From Peptococcaceae bacterium UBA5767 (lineage in GTDB: Bacteria; Bacillota; TC1; UBA5767): a DNA stretch of 57,205 nt. Position 1 is the stretch's first letter, and each line of letters begins with the position of its first letter. The stretch covers positions 12,704-69,908 of the forward strand of contig DIET01000007.1 in NCBI GenBank assembly GCA_002418765.1, given 5' to 3'. Positions 35,804 to 44,297 of the stretch are shown in pieces. The position numbers and the translations under genes were made by a program. The notes beneath the pieces are model-generated. The model worked only from the letters and a program-made list of their open reading frames with translations. It was not told where the DNA came from and did no database searches.

Positions 35804-36292
35804 CATTTGTACTATATTGCCAGCAAGTGCCACAAAATCATCTTGGTACTGGGCGCACATGGCCCGTACCTGTGTGGCCATTGCCTTGCTACCATCTTTT
35901 TTCTGATACAGCCCCCTGTCGTAAATGGCATCAGCGAGTGCCTGGACATGCATCTGCTTGCCTTCCGATTCCAAAAGAATCTGTTTGGCTGCGGCCTTCA
36001 GTGTCAATCCTTTCGAAGAGGAGGAAGCTCTTTTCTTAGTCACCCTACCAACCTTTTTGCTCACTACTTTCTTCTGGCTAATCTTCGCTTTGTTTTTTGC
36101 CTGGGGAGCACTTTCCCTCTTTTTTTCCTCTTGACTAGGGCGTTCTTCCCCTGCAAACTTTTGTATCACATAAGCAGGCATATTGTTCACAAAAACAATG
36201 ACCTCCCCTTGTTGGGCCACCCTAGCAAAAACTCCTTTGGCGTCTCGCTCCAATTCTTCCATAGCCACAATGCTTTCCAACTCCACTTTCAT
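35792..36292 (-). CDS. Phd/YefM-like N-terminus fused to a HARE-HTH domain
   Basis: 166 aa in three parts. Residues 1-46 (FARVAQQGEVIVFVNNMPAYVI) resemble the DNA-binding fold of Phd/YefM antitoxins. Residues ~48-95 are a Lys/Ser-rich basic linker. Residues ~96-160 (LTLKAAAKQILLESEGKQMH, then VQALADAIYDRGLY) match the HARE-HTH domain (HB1/ASXL/restriction endonuclease HTH) also found in the RNA polymerase delta subunit. It is probably a nucleoid-associated or transcription-modulating DNA-binding protein. GGAGGGAGAG precedes the ATG. It stands alone between a promoter and a terminator, next to the head of the glycan operon. No toxin gene is adjacent. Confidence 0.7.
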   Translation of the reverse strand: MKVELESIVAMEELERDAKGVFARVAQQGEVIVFVNNMPAYVIQKFAGEERPSQEEKKRESAPQAKNKAKISQKKVVSKKVGRVTKKRASSSSKGLTLKAAAKQILLESEGKQMHVQALADAIYDRGLYQKKDGSKAMATQVRAMCAQYQDDFVALAGNIVQMKES

Positions 36293-36577
36293 CTTCTACT
36301 CTCCCTCCATACTTCTAAATTTTTTTGTTACAGATGAGTCTTTTTACTCCCTAAGATCGTTTTTCAAAAAAATGTTTCGTGCCTCCTGCACCAGGGTGCC
36401 AGCCATAGCCTCATTATTTCTTATAGTTCCCACTGTGTCATCATATGCCTTTTCTATACCGCAGGCACCTTTTGTTTATTATATAATATTAATTTTATAT
36501 TTTTAATATTATTTTGTATAACCTTGATAGAAAACATATTCCCATCGTCTTTTTTTACCAAGCATCAAGAATAAAAA
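36293..36577 (-). promoter_or_regulatory. Promoter and ~180-nt leader of the HARE-HTH gene
   Basis: This AT-rich gap has a near-consensus minus-strand promoter: TTAAAA (36506-36501), 17-nt spacer, TATAAT (36483-36478). The predicted leader from about 36471 contains an open stretch ending at a stop at 36344 (…TLVQEARNIFLKNDLRE). It has no convincing start or ribosome site, so I list it as leader rather than gene. Nothing else is visible in the gap. Confidence 0.55.
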
Positions 36578-36580
36578 ATA

Positions 36581-36615
36581 ATGCCAGATGCTCCCCCATT
36601 AGGGTCATCTGGCAT
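36581..36615 (-). terminator. Terminator of the GntR-oxidoreductase-amidohydrolase operon
   Basis: ATGCCAGATG (36581-36590) and CATCTGGCAT (36606-36615) form a perfect 10-bp stem with a 15-nt loop. On the minus strand it is followed by TATTTTTTATT. It lies 50 nt after the amidohydrolase stop. Confidence 0.88.
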
Positions 36616-36664
36616 CACAGGCCACCTGCTGATTTTTTGTTCAACTACAAAAAATCCTGAAACA

Positions 36665-38038
36665 TTACGCCTCTTGTATTTTTTGCATCAAATCCCTGGC
36701 CATGTTACTTTGTCGTTCATAGGCTTCATGCTCATCCAGATCAACAAATTTTCCCTTGTCAAGAATCGTTCTGCCATCGATCACTACCGTCTCGATGGAC
36801 TGCTGCCCCGATGAATACACCAGGCTGGCCACTGGGTCATGGCAGGGACTCGATTTCCCGCAACCGTCTGGATAAAAAACGAAGAAGTCTGCTTTTTTCC
36901 CCACCTCCAGTGAACCGACATACTCTTCCATATGAATGGCTTTGGCTCCCTCAATGGTCGCCATTCCCAGCACCTTATCGGCCGTCATGGCTGTTGGGTC
37001 AAGCGCAGCTGTCTTGTGCAAAAGGGCCGTTATTTTCATGGTCTCCAACATGTCCGTGGTATTGTTGCTGGCAGCGCCATCGGTCCCTAGCCCCACCACA
37101 ATATTTCTTTTTAGCATATCTATGACCGGTGAAATACCCGATGCCAAATACATATTGGCCACCGGATTGTGGCTTACCTTGACTCCATACTCCAAAAAAG
37201 CGTCCAGTTCTCTAGCACCGACATCCACCACATGGACAGCCAACAGATCATCTCCCAAAAGACGTGTCTGCTTGAAAAAAGAAAGCGCGTCTTTGACTCC
37301 AAAGCGTTCTCGGCATACCACATTGTCTGTCTTGGTTTCAAACATGTGCATGGTGATGGGGATCCCGGCCTCATCAGCAAACCCCCTGGTGTCCATTAGC
37401 CCACTGGCATCCAGAGCCCAGACAGCCGCTGGAGCCAGCATAAAAGAAACCATCTGCTGCTTTTCTTCATAGTCTCTCTGGAGTCGATTAATCTCAGAAA
37501 ACACATCCTTCGTCCGTTCAATCAGAACCTTGGGAAATCCATAATCAGCCCCGGTGTTGCGATACCCTCTGGCATACATCAATCTGGCGCCCACCTGAGA
37601 CACCGCATCAATCAGCACCTCGCTGAGGCCTTCTTGGGGATGGGCATACATGTAATCCACCAAGGTCGTACTGCCCCCCCTTATGGCTTCCAGCGTCCCA
37701 CCCACAGCAGCGGCCTGAAGATGCTTCGCCTCCAGCAACATGGCCGCCGGCTTGATGGTGCTGGGCCACCAGGCTTCCAGCGTCAGGTCGGCGCCCAAGC
37801 CTTTCAGGAGATTCTGAAACAGATGCATATGAGTATTGACCAAACCAGGAAATACATAACGGCCCGTTCCATCGATTAGAGGCAGTTTTTTTTGTTGAGC
37901 CCAGCGCTTCACCGCCTGATTCTCCCCAATGAATACGATTTCCCCTTCCTCCCAAACCATGCCGCCTTGTTCCGCCCTCTTTCTTTGGGGATCCATGGTA
38001 ATCAAGGTAGTGTTGACAATAGCGCCTGTACGTTTCAT
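36665..38038 (-). CDS. Metal-dependent amidohydrolase/deaminase (TRZ/ATZ/SsnA-MtaD type)
   Basis: Cytoplasmic metallo-hydrolase of the amidohydrolase superfamily, likely deaminating a heterocycle. Metal ligands are visible in FPGLVNTHMHLFQNLLKG (HxH), ITMHMFET, LLAVHVVDV and VVGLGTDGAASNNT (Asp). The C-terminal LEVGKKADFFVF is the usual beta-sandwich return. 457 aa fits S-adenosylhomocysteine/methylthioadenosine deaminases, 8-oxoguanine deaminase and the triazine hydrolases; I cannot choose among them. GGAGG precedes the ATG, which overlaps the FAD-oxidoreductase stop (ATGA). It is last in a three-gene operon under a GntR regulator. Confidence 0.88.
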   Translation of the reverse strand: MKRTGAIVNTTLITMDPQRKRAEQGGMVWEEGEIVFIGENQAVKRWAQQKKLPLIDGTGRYVFPGLVNTHMHLFQNLLKGLGADLTLEAWWPSTIKPAAMLLEAKHLQAAAVGGTLEAIRGGSTTLVDYMYAHPQEGLSEVLIDAVSQVGARLMYARGYRNTGADYGFPKVLIERTKDVFSEINRLQRDYEEKQQMVSFMLAPAAVWALDASGLMDTRGFADEAGIPITMHMFETKTDNVVCRERFGVKDALSFFKQTRLLGDDLLAVHVVDVGARELDAFLEYGVKVSHNPVANMYLASGISPVIDMLKRNIVVGLGTDGAASNNTTDMLETMKITALLHKTAALDPTAMTADKVLGMATIEGAKAIHMEEYVGSLEVGKKADFFVFYPDGCGKSSPCHDPVASLVYSSGQQSIETVVIDGRTILDKGKFVDLDEHEAYERQSNMARDLMQKIQEA

Positions 38039-39144
38039 GATTTTCCTCCTATGATTTGTGCAAGTTTCTTCCCAGCATAAGGAGCCAAGGTAATACCAGA
38101 CCCTCCAAATCCCAGCGCCGCAAAGACATTTCGTATCTTCGTTTCACCCAACCAGTGACCTTCTGAGCGTGTTGGTCTAAGACCAGTATAGGCACGAATA
38201 ATATTCACTTCTTCCAATCCAGCAACATAGCTCATGGCATGCATGGCAATTTTTTCCATGATCCCCGGCGGCATATCCTTGCCAGGCTGATTTATCAGCT
38301 TCGCAGCCCCCAAAAGCAGCTGTCCAGACAACGTCTGTTCTATGGCCAAAGAAATTTCCGGCGGATTTTTTTTCATAAAAGCAGCATTGAGAAGATTGCC
38401 GGGAAACATTCTGGGATAGGCTTCACTGACCAACACAATACCCTTTTGGGGCACCATGCCAGAATCTATTTGCTCCATTTCCCAAATGCGATCTGCGTCC
38501 ACACCCAGGGCATTGACCACAATATCGCCTTCTATTTCACCTTGGTCCGTCACGACACCCCGCACCCTTCCTGCCTCCATCCACAAAGATTGAACATCCG
38601 CCTGCCTATACTGAGCACCATAGTCACTGGCCGCCCCCAGGTAGGCGTAGGTCACAGAAAAAGGATTGGCCACCCCTTGTAGCCCCCCCGGAGACACCGC
38701 AGCATAGGAAACCAGCGGCGAGGCCTGAGGCAAATATGCAAGAAGCTTTTTTCGACTTAAAAGCCTGGCCTCTTGTCCCTGGGCTTTGGCTTCGGCGATG
38801 AGAATCTCCAGGTCTTCTAAGTCTTCCTCTCCTTTACCTAGAAGCACCATATCCCGTGTCTGATCCAGTTCCACCGGGTAGCCCAATTCCTTGCTTAAAT
38901 CCTGGTACAGTTGCAGACTTTCTAGGGTCTGACTCAGTTCCATAGCCCGCTTTCCCAGATAGCTGATGCCTCCATTGCAGGCTCCTGTGGCTCCGGCACA
39001 AGGACCATCGCGTTCTATGATGGCCACCTTATACCCCAGCTTGCTCAAGTAAAAGGAAACCGCCGCACCCACGATTCCGGCACCCAGAACCAAGATATCA
39101 AAGTGTTGGTCATGCGGTTTTTCTATCCTGTTTCGATCAAGCAT
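38035..39144 (-). CDS. FAD-dependent oxidoreductase of the DAO/glycine-oxidase family
   Basis: Amine or amino-acid oxidising flavoprotein. DILVLGAGIVGAAVSFYLSK is the dinucleotide-binding loop, IERDGPCAGATGACNGGIS is the DAO-family second motif, and GLRPTRSEGHWLG plus ALGFGGSGITLAPYAGK near the end are the FAD-closing region. 369 aa is usual for DadA/ThiO-like enzymes. GGAGGG lies before the ATG. It is coupled to the amidohydrolase gene by ATGA, so both likely act on one nitrogen compound. The substrate is unknown. Confidence 0.88.
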   Translation of the reverse strand: MLDRNRIEKPHDQHFDILVLGAGIVGAAVSFYLSKLGYKVAIIERDGPCAGATGACNGGISYLGKRAMELSQTLESLQLYQDLSKELGYPVELDQTRDMVLLGKGEEDLEDLEILIAEAKAQGQEARLLSRKKLLAYLPQASPLVSYAAVSPGGLQGVANPFSVTYAYLGAASDYGAQYRQADVQSLWMEAGRVRGVVTDQGEIEGDIVVNALGVDADRIWEMEQIDSGMVPQKGIVLVSEAYPRMFPGNLLNAAFMKKNPPEISLAIEQTLSGQLLLGAAKLINQPGKDMPPGIMEKIAMHAMSYVAGLEEVNIIRAYTGLRPTRSEGHWLGETKIRNVFAALGFGGSGITLAPYAGKKLAQIIGGKS

Positions 39145-39162
39145 CTGTCCCTCCTCGTTGCT

Positions 39163-39897
39163 CTACCATTTGATCAGCAAATGCATTTCCACCAGGCCTG
39201 GATGAAACCAGGCCTTGGTCAGGCCGATGGGTTGATCCAACACATTGTAAAACACTTCTTCCCACTGGTAGATGGCACTATCTTCTTCCAGATTCATTCC
39301 TTCTATGGCACAACGCTTAGACAAGACCGGTTCCATCTTGACGATGGTCTGCACCATCTCATCCAGACAATGGGCCCAAACAAATTCCATCAGGGAAACT
39401 TGTTCATGGTTTCCTTCCAAGTCATCTGCTGCTTGGCGCAAATACCTGGTAGGAAGATAATTTCGGGCAGCAATCGCCAGTTTCCCATCCTCAACATAGT
39501 ACAATCGGTCATAAACCAGGCAAGGTTCCTGTTCATGCAACTGAAGTGATTTTACTACGTCCTGCGGACAAACTTCTACTGAGAAAATGCTTTGTTCCAC
39601 ATAAGTCTTGGCATACGATCCCTGCAATAATTCCTCAAAAGACTTGGTGATGTCTATACGCATACCTAGCTTGAGGGCGCTAGGATGCATGTAATTGCCG
39701 CTGCCATGACGTTTGGTAATAAACCCTTCCCGGTTTAACTGTCTTAATGCTTCCCTCACTGTGGCCACACTGATACCCAATGTTTTGGCCAGTGTATCCT
39801 CAGAGGGGAGCTTATTCCCCATAAAAGATCTTGCTTTCATCAAGGCCAGCAAAGCATCCCTGGCTTCAGCATACTTACTTTTTCCTGTTATTTTCAT
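39163..39897 (-). CDS. GntR-family transcriptional regulator, HutC/UTRA subfamily
   Basis: 244-aa repressor or activator: N-terminal winged helix with LPSEDTLAKTLGISVATVRE and ALRQLNREGFITKRHGSGNY, then a UTRA ligand-binding domain (~80-240; LVYDRLYYVEDGKLAIAARN). A longer frame begins at 39972, but GGAGG four nt before the ATG at 39897 and the domain boundary support the shorter form. It is the first gene of the operon with the FAD oxidoreductase and amidohydrolase, and probably controls it in response to their substrate. Confidence 0.9.
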   Translation of the reverse strand: MKITGKSKYAEARDALLALMKARSFMGNKLPSEDTLAKTLGISVATVREALRQLNREGFITKRHGSGNYMHPSALKLGMRIDITKSFEELLQGSYAKTYVEQSIFSVEVCPQDVVKSLQLHEQEPCLVYDRLYYVEDGKLAIAARNYLPTRYLRQAADDLEGNHEQVSLMEFVWAHCLDEMVQTIVKMEPVLSKRCAIEGMNLEEDSAIYQWEEVFYNVLDQPIGLTKAWFHPGLVEMHLLIKW

Positions 39898-40027
39898 GCA
39901 CCCTCCAAAGTCATCCAATGACTCTATCAATAACAAGGGTTTCGCGACAAATCCGGCAATTCCTTCTTTCAATCCAAAAAACTGTAATAAGAATCGAGCA
40001 AAAGATAGTTCCCCTAAGTGTGCTTAG

Positions 40028-40201
40028 CCTCCTGGTTCCAATTCGCCTGAAATAATATACCAAAAAAAACAATTAGTGGTATACTATAAACGTCATTATG
40101 CAGCACTGAAACGACTTGGGCACAAGCCGATGATCAGTGTCAAAACCACCGACATGCAGCTCTCCATGGACATCGCCAATGGAATCATGAAACTGTCTTA
40201 A
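40028..40201 (+). pseudogene. Possible C-terminal fragment of a lost gene
   Basis: The plus frame reads RHYAALKRLGHKPMIS and then TTDMQLSMDIANGIMKLS before TAA. It has the look of a real protein C-terminus, but there is no Shine-Dalgarno or normal start; GTG at 40076 is the only near candidate. Family not recognised. It may be the remnant of a gene truncated when the two leftward operons were brought together. Confidence 0.3.
40056..40083. promoter_or_regulatory. Candidate GntR operator (inverted repeat)
   Basis: TATACCA and TGGTATA are separated by 14 nt and lie about 160 nt upstream of the regulator start. TAGT-N5-ACTA overlaps the right arm. The symmetry is visible; the regulator assignment is inferred from position. 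Confidence 0.4.
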
Positions 40202-40236
40202 ACCACAAGAAGAACCCGATGATTCCTTCTCTCAAC

Positions 40237-40265
40237 ATAAAACCTGCAGAAACTGCAGGTTTTAT
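40237..40265. terminator. Terminator at the end of the HprK-like/GDP-deoxyhexose operon
   Basis: ATAAAACCTGCAG (40237-40249) and CTGCAGGTTTTAT (40253-40265) form a perfect 13-bp stem with an AAA loop, with T-rich tracts on both strands. It contains the stop codon of the GT2 gene that ends at 40262 and can work in both directions. Confidence 0.9.
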
Positions 40266-41032
40266 GACTTATCCTTTTTTTTTCGAAACCTCTTACCCAG
40301 ACCCCGCACCACATAAAACAAAAAACTGTATACTGATTTTAAAAAACCCAAATGTTCATAGCGATTGTAAATCAACCAGGTTTTTTTCGCTGAGGACAGC
40401 TTGTTTCCGCTTAGTGAACCCCTGACAAGTCGGTAATAAGCCAAGTTTCTGTCTAGCTTCTTGGCAATGACACCCTTTTTAAGAAGCGACAGCCAGGTCA
40501 AATAATCCTCATGCCCCCGCTCGGGCATCATAAAGTCGCCAACAGATTGTCTATCGATCATCACAGTCAAACAGCCAATGGCATTGCCTTTGAGCATAGC
40601 CTGGTAATCCAACTGCCCCGGTCCTGCGATGATTCTGTTACTGACTCTTCCATCTTCAAAAATCACCTCATAATTGGTATAGGAAAAAGCAACCTCATTT
40701 TCCTTCATGAATGAGAGCTGTTCTTCCAGCTTGGTCTCTTTCCACAAATCATCGCTGTCCAAAAAAGCCACATAGCGGCCCCGGGCCTTGCTTAAGCCCA
40801 TGTTCCTTGCTGCAGCCACCCCACCATTGCGTGCAAGGTGAATGGCTTTGATTCTGGGCTCACGTTGTTGATAGCGATCCATGATGTCCGGCGAAGCATC
40901 AGTGGAGGCATCATCAACCAGGAAAAGCTCCCAATCCGCATACGTCTGGTGCCATACCGAATCAATGGATAGGGCTAGAAATTTTTCTGCGTTGTAAACG
41001 GGCATAATTACAGAAATAAGCTTATCGTCCAT
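40262..41032 (-). CDS. Family 2 glycosyltransferase
   Basis: 256-aa GT-A transferase: LISVIMPVYNAEKFLALSID, ELFLVDDASTDASPDI, ARNGGVAAARNMGLSKARG, FLDSDDLW (DxD) and RGHEDYLTWLSLL (catalytic-base region), followed by a basic C-terminus (FRKKKDKS). A frame is open back to 41161, but AGGAGG lies six nt before the ATG at 41032 and gives the normal N-terminus MDDKLISV. It overlaps the rmd end by 11 nt. It is last in its operon; the sugar may be the GDP-6-deoxyhexose made by gmd/rmd. Confidence 0.88.
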   Translation of the reverse strand: MDDKLISVIMPVYNAEKFLALSIDSVWHQTYADWELFLVDDASTDASPDIMDRYQQREPRIKAIHLARNGGVAAARNMGLSKARGRYVAFLDSDDLWKETKLEEQLSFMKENEVAFSYTNYEVIFEDGRVSNRIIAGPGQLDYQAMLKGNAIGCLTVMIDRQSVGDFMMPERGHEDYLTWLSLLKKGVIAKKLDRNLAYYRLVRGSLSGNKLSSAKKTWLIYNRYEHLGFLKSVYSFLFYVVRGLGKRFRKKKDKS

Positions 41033-41978
41033 GGTCATCCTCCTCTCTATAGCGACGCCAATATTCCAGTGTATCCGATAACGATTGTCTCCAATCGATG
41101 GTAGGCTGCCATCCGGTAGTGACCACCAAACTGCTGTTGTCCGCCTGGATGCTAGGTACATCCAAGGGTCTCAACCGGTTTTGGTCTACGACCACCTTAA
41201 TCTTAATCCGGGCCAACAAAAGAAGATGCGACAGCAACTGCGCTATGGACAAAACCGAACCGCTACCCACGTTGTAGGTCTTCTTCTTTTCCCCTTTTGC
41301 GGCCAGTAGCTGATAGGCCCTAACCACATCCCGGACATCGGTAAAATCCCTTTTTGCCTCGAGGTTGCCCACCTTAAGCACTGGCTCTTGAAGGCCTCTT
41401 TCCATCTGCACGATCTGCCAGCAAAAATCCGGTACCACAAAGGACCTCGATTGCCCCGGTCCTATATGATTGAAGGCTCTAACCATGACAATATCCAGAT
41501 TATAGGCATCGGCATAAATCTTCCCAATCATGTTTTGCGCCACCTTGCTGACGGCATAGATGTTCCTAGGTTGCAAAGCAAGGTTTTCCTCCAGGACTGC
41601 TTCCTGCAAAACGGGTGTCCCGTACTCTTCTGCCGAACCAATCAACAAAACACGAGCATGACTTTTTTCTGACCGTAGCGCTTCTAGCAAATGGAGGCTT
41701 CCCTTGATATTCACATCCACCGTCCTGGCAGGATTCTGCCAGGAGTCTGCAACAGAGCTTTGGGCCGCCAAATGATACACCACATCTGGTTGAACCGCAG
41801 TAAGACAATCACGAAGCCCCTGGTCGTTCAAGATGTCCAGCTGGTATACCGATACATCGTTTTCTTCCTTTCGATTATCGCGCAGCTTGGTGGCGGCCAC
41901 CTCCCAGCCAGACGCACGCAGGGCAGCAATCAGATGGGCTCCCACAAAGCCATCAGCCCCCGTAATAAGTGCTTTCAT
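41022..41978 (-). CDS. rmd: GDP-4-keto-6-deoxy-D-mannose reductase
   Basis: Reduces the Gmd product, giving GDP-D-rhamnose (Rmd) or GDP-6-deoxy-D-talose. KALITGADGFVGAHLIAAL, YHLAAQSSVADSWQNP, GSAEEYG, YAVSKVAQNM (YxxxK), FNHIGPGQSRSFVVPDF and DFTDVRDVV fit the Rmd family; 318 aa is standard. It shares one base with the gmd stop (TGATG). The stereochemistry of the product is inferred from family resemblance, not from a diagnostic residue. Confidence 0.88.
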   Translation of the reverse strand: MKALITGADGFVGAHLIAALRASGWEVAATKLRDNRKEENDVSVYQLDILNDQGLRDCLTAVQPDVVYHLAAQSSVADSWQNPARTVDVNIKGSLHLLEALRSEKSHARVLLIGSAEEYGTPVLQEAVLEENLALQPRNIYAVSKVAQNMIGKIYADAYNLDIVMVRAFNHIGPGQSRSFVVPDFCWQIVQMERGLQEPVLKVGNLEAKRDFTDVRDVVRAYQLLAAKGEKKKTYNVGSGSVLSIAQLLSHLLLLARIKIKVVVDQNRLRPLDVPSIQADNSSLVVTTGWQPTIDWRQSLSDTLEYWRRYREEDDHGR

Positions 41979-43009
41979 CAGCTTTTGTGCACCTGCGCTT
42001 CCAAAGCAGCCTGCGCAAGGTCAAAATCGACCATCCTGTTCACCAGTTGATCAAAGCTCACATTACGCCGCCAACCCAATTCTTCTTCTGCCTTGTGCGG
42101 ATCACCCTCAAGATGGTGCACCTCAGCCGGTCGAAAGAATTGTGGGTTCACTTTGACCAATACCTTCTTTGTTTGCGCATCCAGCCCTGTTTCCTGAAGA
42201 CCGCTTCCCTGCCATACAAGACTCACGCCTGTACGGGCAAACGCTTTTTCTATCCAGGTCCGCACCGTCCAGCTGGTTTTGCTGGCCACCACATAATCGC
42301 CAGGGAGATCACGTTGCAGCATCAGCCACATGGCCCGCACATAATCCTCCGCATGCCCCCAATCCCTGCGGGCATCCAAATTGCCGACCTCCAGTTGCTG
42401 CTGGAGCCCAAACTTAATCCTGGCCACGGCGTTGGTGATTTTCCTACTCACAAATTCTTTGCCTCTACGCTCGGACTCATGATTGAACAAAATGCCTGTG
42501 GCCACAAACATGCCATAACTCTCCCGGTAGTTGATGGCTGTCCAGTGTCCATAGAGCTTCGCTACACCATAAGGACTTCTAGGATGGAACGGCGTTGATT
42601 CGGACTGAGGAATCTCAGCCGCCAGCCCAAACAACTCACTGGTAGATGCCTGATAAAATTTTGCTTTGCTGTTAACCATTCTCATGGCTTCTAACAAATA
42701 CAACACACCCAAACCGTTGATTTCACTGGTGGCCACGGGCTGTTGCCAACTGATGCCAACAAAAGACTGCGCGGCAAGATTGTACACCTCATCTGGCTTG
42801 GATACCTGCAGTGCAGCCACCAACGATGTCACATCGGTCATATCTCCATACAAAAACCGTATCTGATCTTTGAGGTGCTCTGCCTGCCCGTAATCCTGGG
42901 TACTTTTGCGGCGCACCAGCCCATAGACTTCATATCCTTTTTGCAGTAAAAGCTCTGCCAAATAGGACCCATCCTGCCCGGTGACCCCAGTGATCAATGC
43001 TCGTTTCAT
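41978..43009 (-). CDS. gmd: GDP-mannose 4,6-dehydratase
   Basis: Converts GDP-mannose to GDP-4-keto-6-deoxymannose. ALITGVTGQDGSYLAELLL, YNLAAQSFVGISWQQP, ASTSELFG, YGVAKLYGHW (catalytic Tyr/Lys) and FNHESERRGKEFVSRKIT are diagnostic. The frame extends to 43042, but ATG at 43009 overlaps the GT4 stop (ATGA) and begins exactly at the family N-terminus MKRALITG, so 343 aa is used. The substrate comes from ManC at the left end of the window. Confidence 0.96.
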   Translation of the reverse strand: MKRALITGVTGQDGSYLAELLLQKGYEVYGLVRRKSTQDYGQAEHLKDQIRFLYGDMTDVTSLVAALQVSKPDEVYNLAAQSFVGISWQQPVATSEINGLGVLYLLEAMRMVNSKAKFYQASTSELFGLAAEIPQSESTPFHPRSPYGVAKLYGHWTAINYRESYGMFVATGILFNHESERRGKEFVSRKITNAVARIKFGLQQQLEVGNLDARRDWGHAEDYVRAMWLMLQRDLPGDYVVASKTSWTVRTWIEKAFARTGVSLVWQGSGLQETGLDAQTKKVLVKVNPQFFRPAEVHHLEGDPHKAEEELGWRRNVSFDQLVNRMVDFDLAQAALEAQVHKS

Positions 43010-44280
43010 CGCTGAACCTCCTGTTTTTGGTAAATCTCGCAAAGTCTATTCGTGACCATCTCAGACGCTCTATTTAGACTCAACTGCTGCATCACTGCTT
43101 TTTGCCCAGCAGCCGCCTTTTGACGATACAGCGTTTCATCCTCCACCAGCCGCACCATAAAGTCTTTGGCTTCCTCCAAATCAGGCTCTGCCCATCGATT
43201 ACCTGCTTGATAAACACTATAATCCTTCTCTAAAGTAATAAGATGATACCCCACAAGGCAGGCATTTTCTTCTTGCATGAATTCAGTGTTGGCTGACCAG
43301 TTCGTCGCAATGACCGGAGTCCCCAATAACATAGCTTCTGCCAGCGTCAGACCAAAGCCTTCCGCACGGTGTAAGGAAACCAAAACATCCACCTCTCTGA
43401 TCAAGGAGTTTACCTCTATTTTGCTCATGATGTTAGATATAAAGAAGACATAGCGATAACCTGAAAGCGCAGCTGCAAGCCTGTCTTGTTCTGCAGGAGA
43501 GGCATTGTTGATTTTTATGATCAGACCCACATGTTCGTCGCCTGGCTTAAAGGCTTTCTTAAATGCCGCAATGACACCCATGGGATTTTTCCTTTCCATC
43601 ACAGAATTGCTGTCATAAAGACAAAGAAATAAAAATATCCCCTCAGGCAGTCCAAAGTAACCGCGGTCAAAGGCATCCTCGGTAGGAGCCAGAATGGGAT
43701 ACACCATGGTCCGAACCGGAAGCTTCGTTTTCTTACGGATACTGTTGCTTATAAATTCCGATGGCGTCCAAATTTCATCGACATCTGCAAAACATTCCTC
43801 CCATGACTTGGGAATCTCTTCTAGCTCCCATAGCCAGAATCCAATATTGTAGCGGTAATTCCAGACCTTGTGGTCTATCTTTAATTTCCCTTGCCTGAGT
43901 TCCGGAGGATTTAGATGGATAAGATTAATATTGTACATGGCGTTGTTGCTGATTTTTTCTGCCCAGGTCTGATCCTGAAATCTGACGTTATCAGCATGCT
44001 CAAAATTGTAAATGGTATAGGCAATATCCGCATGATCGATGGCACTGCACAATAGACGAAGGCTCTGCCCTATCCCGAACTCACCTCGGATATACCCGAT
44101 TAAATTAATCCCATCCGGATAGCGCATCCTGGCAAAGGGCTTTCTTTTGGCGATTAATTTCTTGCGTCTGGCCATTTTGATCAATTGATCGCCAGCATAG
44201 CGTCGTAAGCGCCTGGGCAGTATCTTTTTTAAAATCGGCTTAATTTTCTCGGCTATAGGCAACAAGATACTCGCTATCAT
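43006..44280 (-). CDS. Glycosyltransferase, GT4-like (GT-B fold)
   Basis: 424-aa transferase. NLIGYIRGEFGIGQSLRLL is the donor/acceptor loop seen in mannosyl/rhamnosyl GT4 proteins; GFWLWELEEIPKSWEECF, DEIWTPSEFISNSI and HRAEGFGLTLAEAMLLGTPV (the E-x7-E nucleotide-sugar region) follow. The first ~45 residues are basic and hydrophobic, so membrane association is likely. AAGGA precedes the ATG. A GC-rich hairpin lies just upstream in the 51-nt gap. The neighbour gmd suggests a GDP-sugar donor. Confidence 0.88.
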   Translation of the reverse strand: MIASILLPIAEKIKPILKKILPRRLRRYAGDQLIKMARRKKLIAKRKPFARMRYPDGINLIGYIRGEFGIGQSLRLLCSAIDHADIAYTIYNFEHADNVRFQDQTWAEKISNNAMYNINLIHLNPPELRQGKLKIDHKVWNYRYNIGFWLWELEEIPKSWEECFADVDEIWTPSEFISNSIRKKTKLPVRTMVYPILAPTEDAFDRGYFGLPEGIFLFLCLYDSNSVMERKNPMGVIAAFKKAFKPGDEHVGLIIKINNASPAEQDRLAAALSGYRYVFFISNIMSKIEVNSLIREVDVLVSLHRAEGFGLTLAEAMLLGTPVIATNWSANTEFMQEENACLVGYHLITLEKDYSVYQAGNRWAEPDLEEAKDFMVRLVEDETLYRQKAAAGQKAVMQQLSLNRASEMVTNRLCEIYQKQEVQR

Positions 44281-44297
44281 TCTTTTTCCTTCCCTTT

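Larger units (their letters stand above)
39898..40236. other. Intergenic region with candidate operator and a short coding fragment
   Basis: Upstream of the GntR operon. It contains the inverted repeat TATACCA (40056-40062) and TGGTATA (40077-40083), a plausible GntR operator. On the plus strand a frame is open from 40028 to a stop at 40199-40201. No clear -35/-10 pair with good spacing was found for the leftward operon. Confidence 0.4.

Noticed and set aside
36344..36475. Small protein gene upstream of the HARE-HTH gene
   Set aside because: An open stretch with protein-like ending exists, but no usable start codon with a ribosome site; kept as leader.
36478..36520. AT-rich tract as replication origin or attachment site
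   Set aside because: It is explained by a promoter with consensus -10; no DnaA boxes, direct repeats or integrase gene are nearby.
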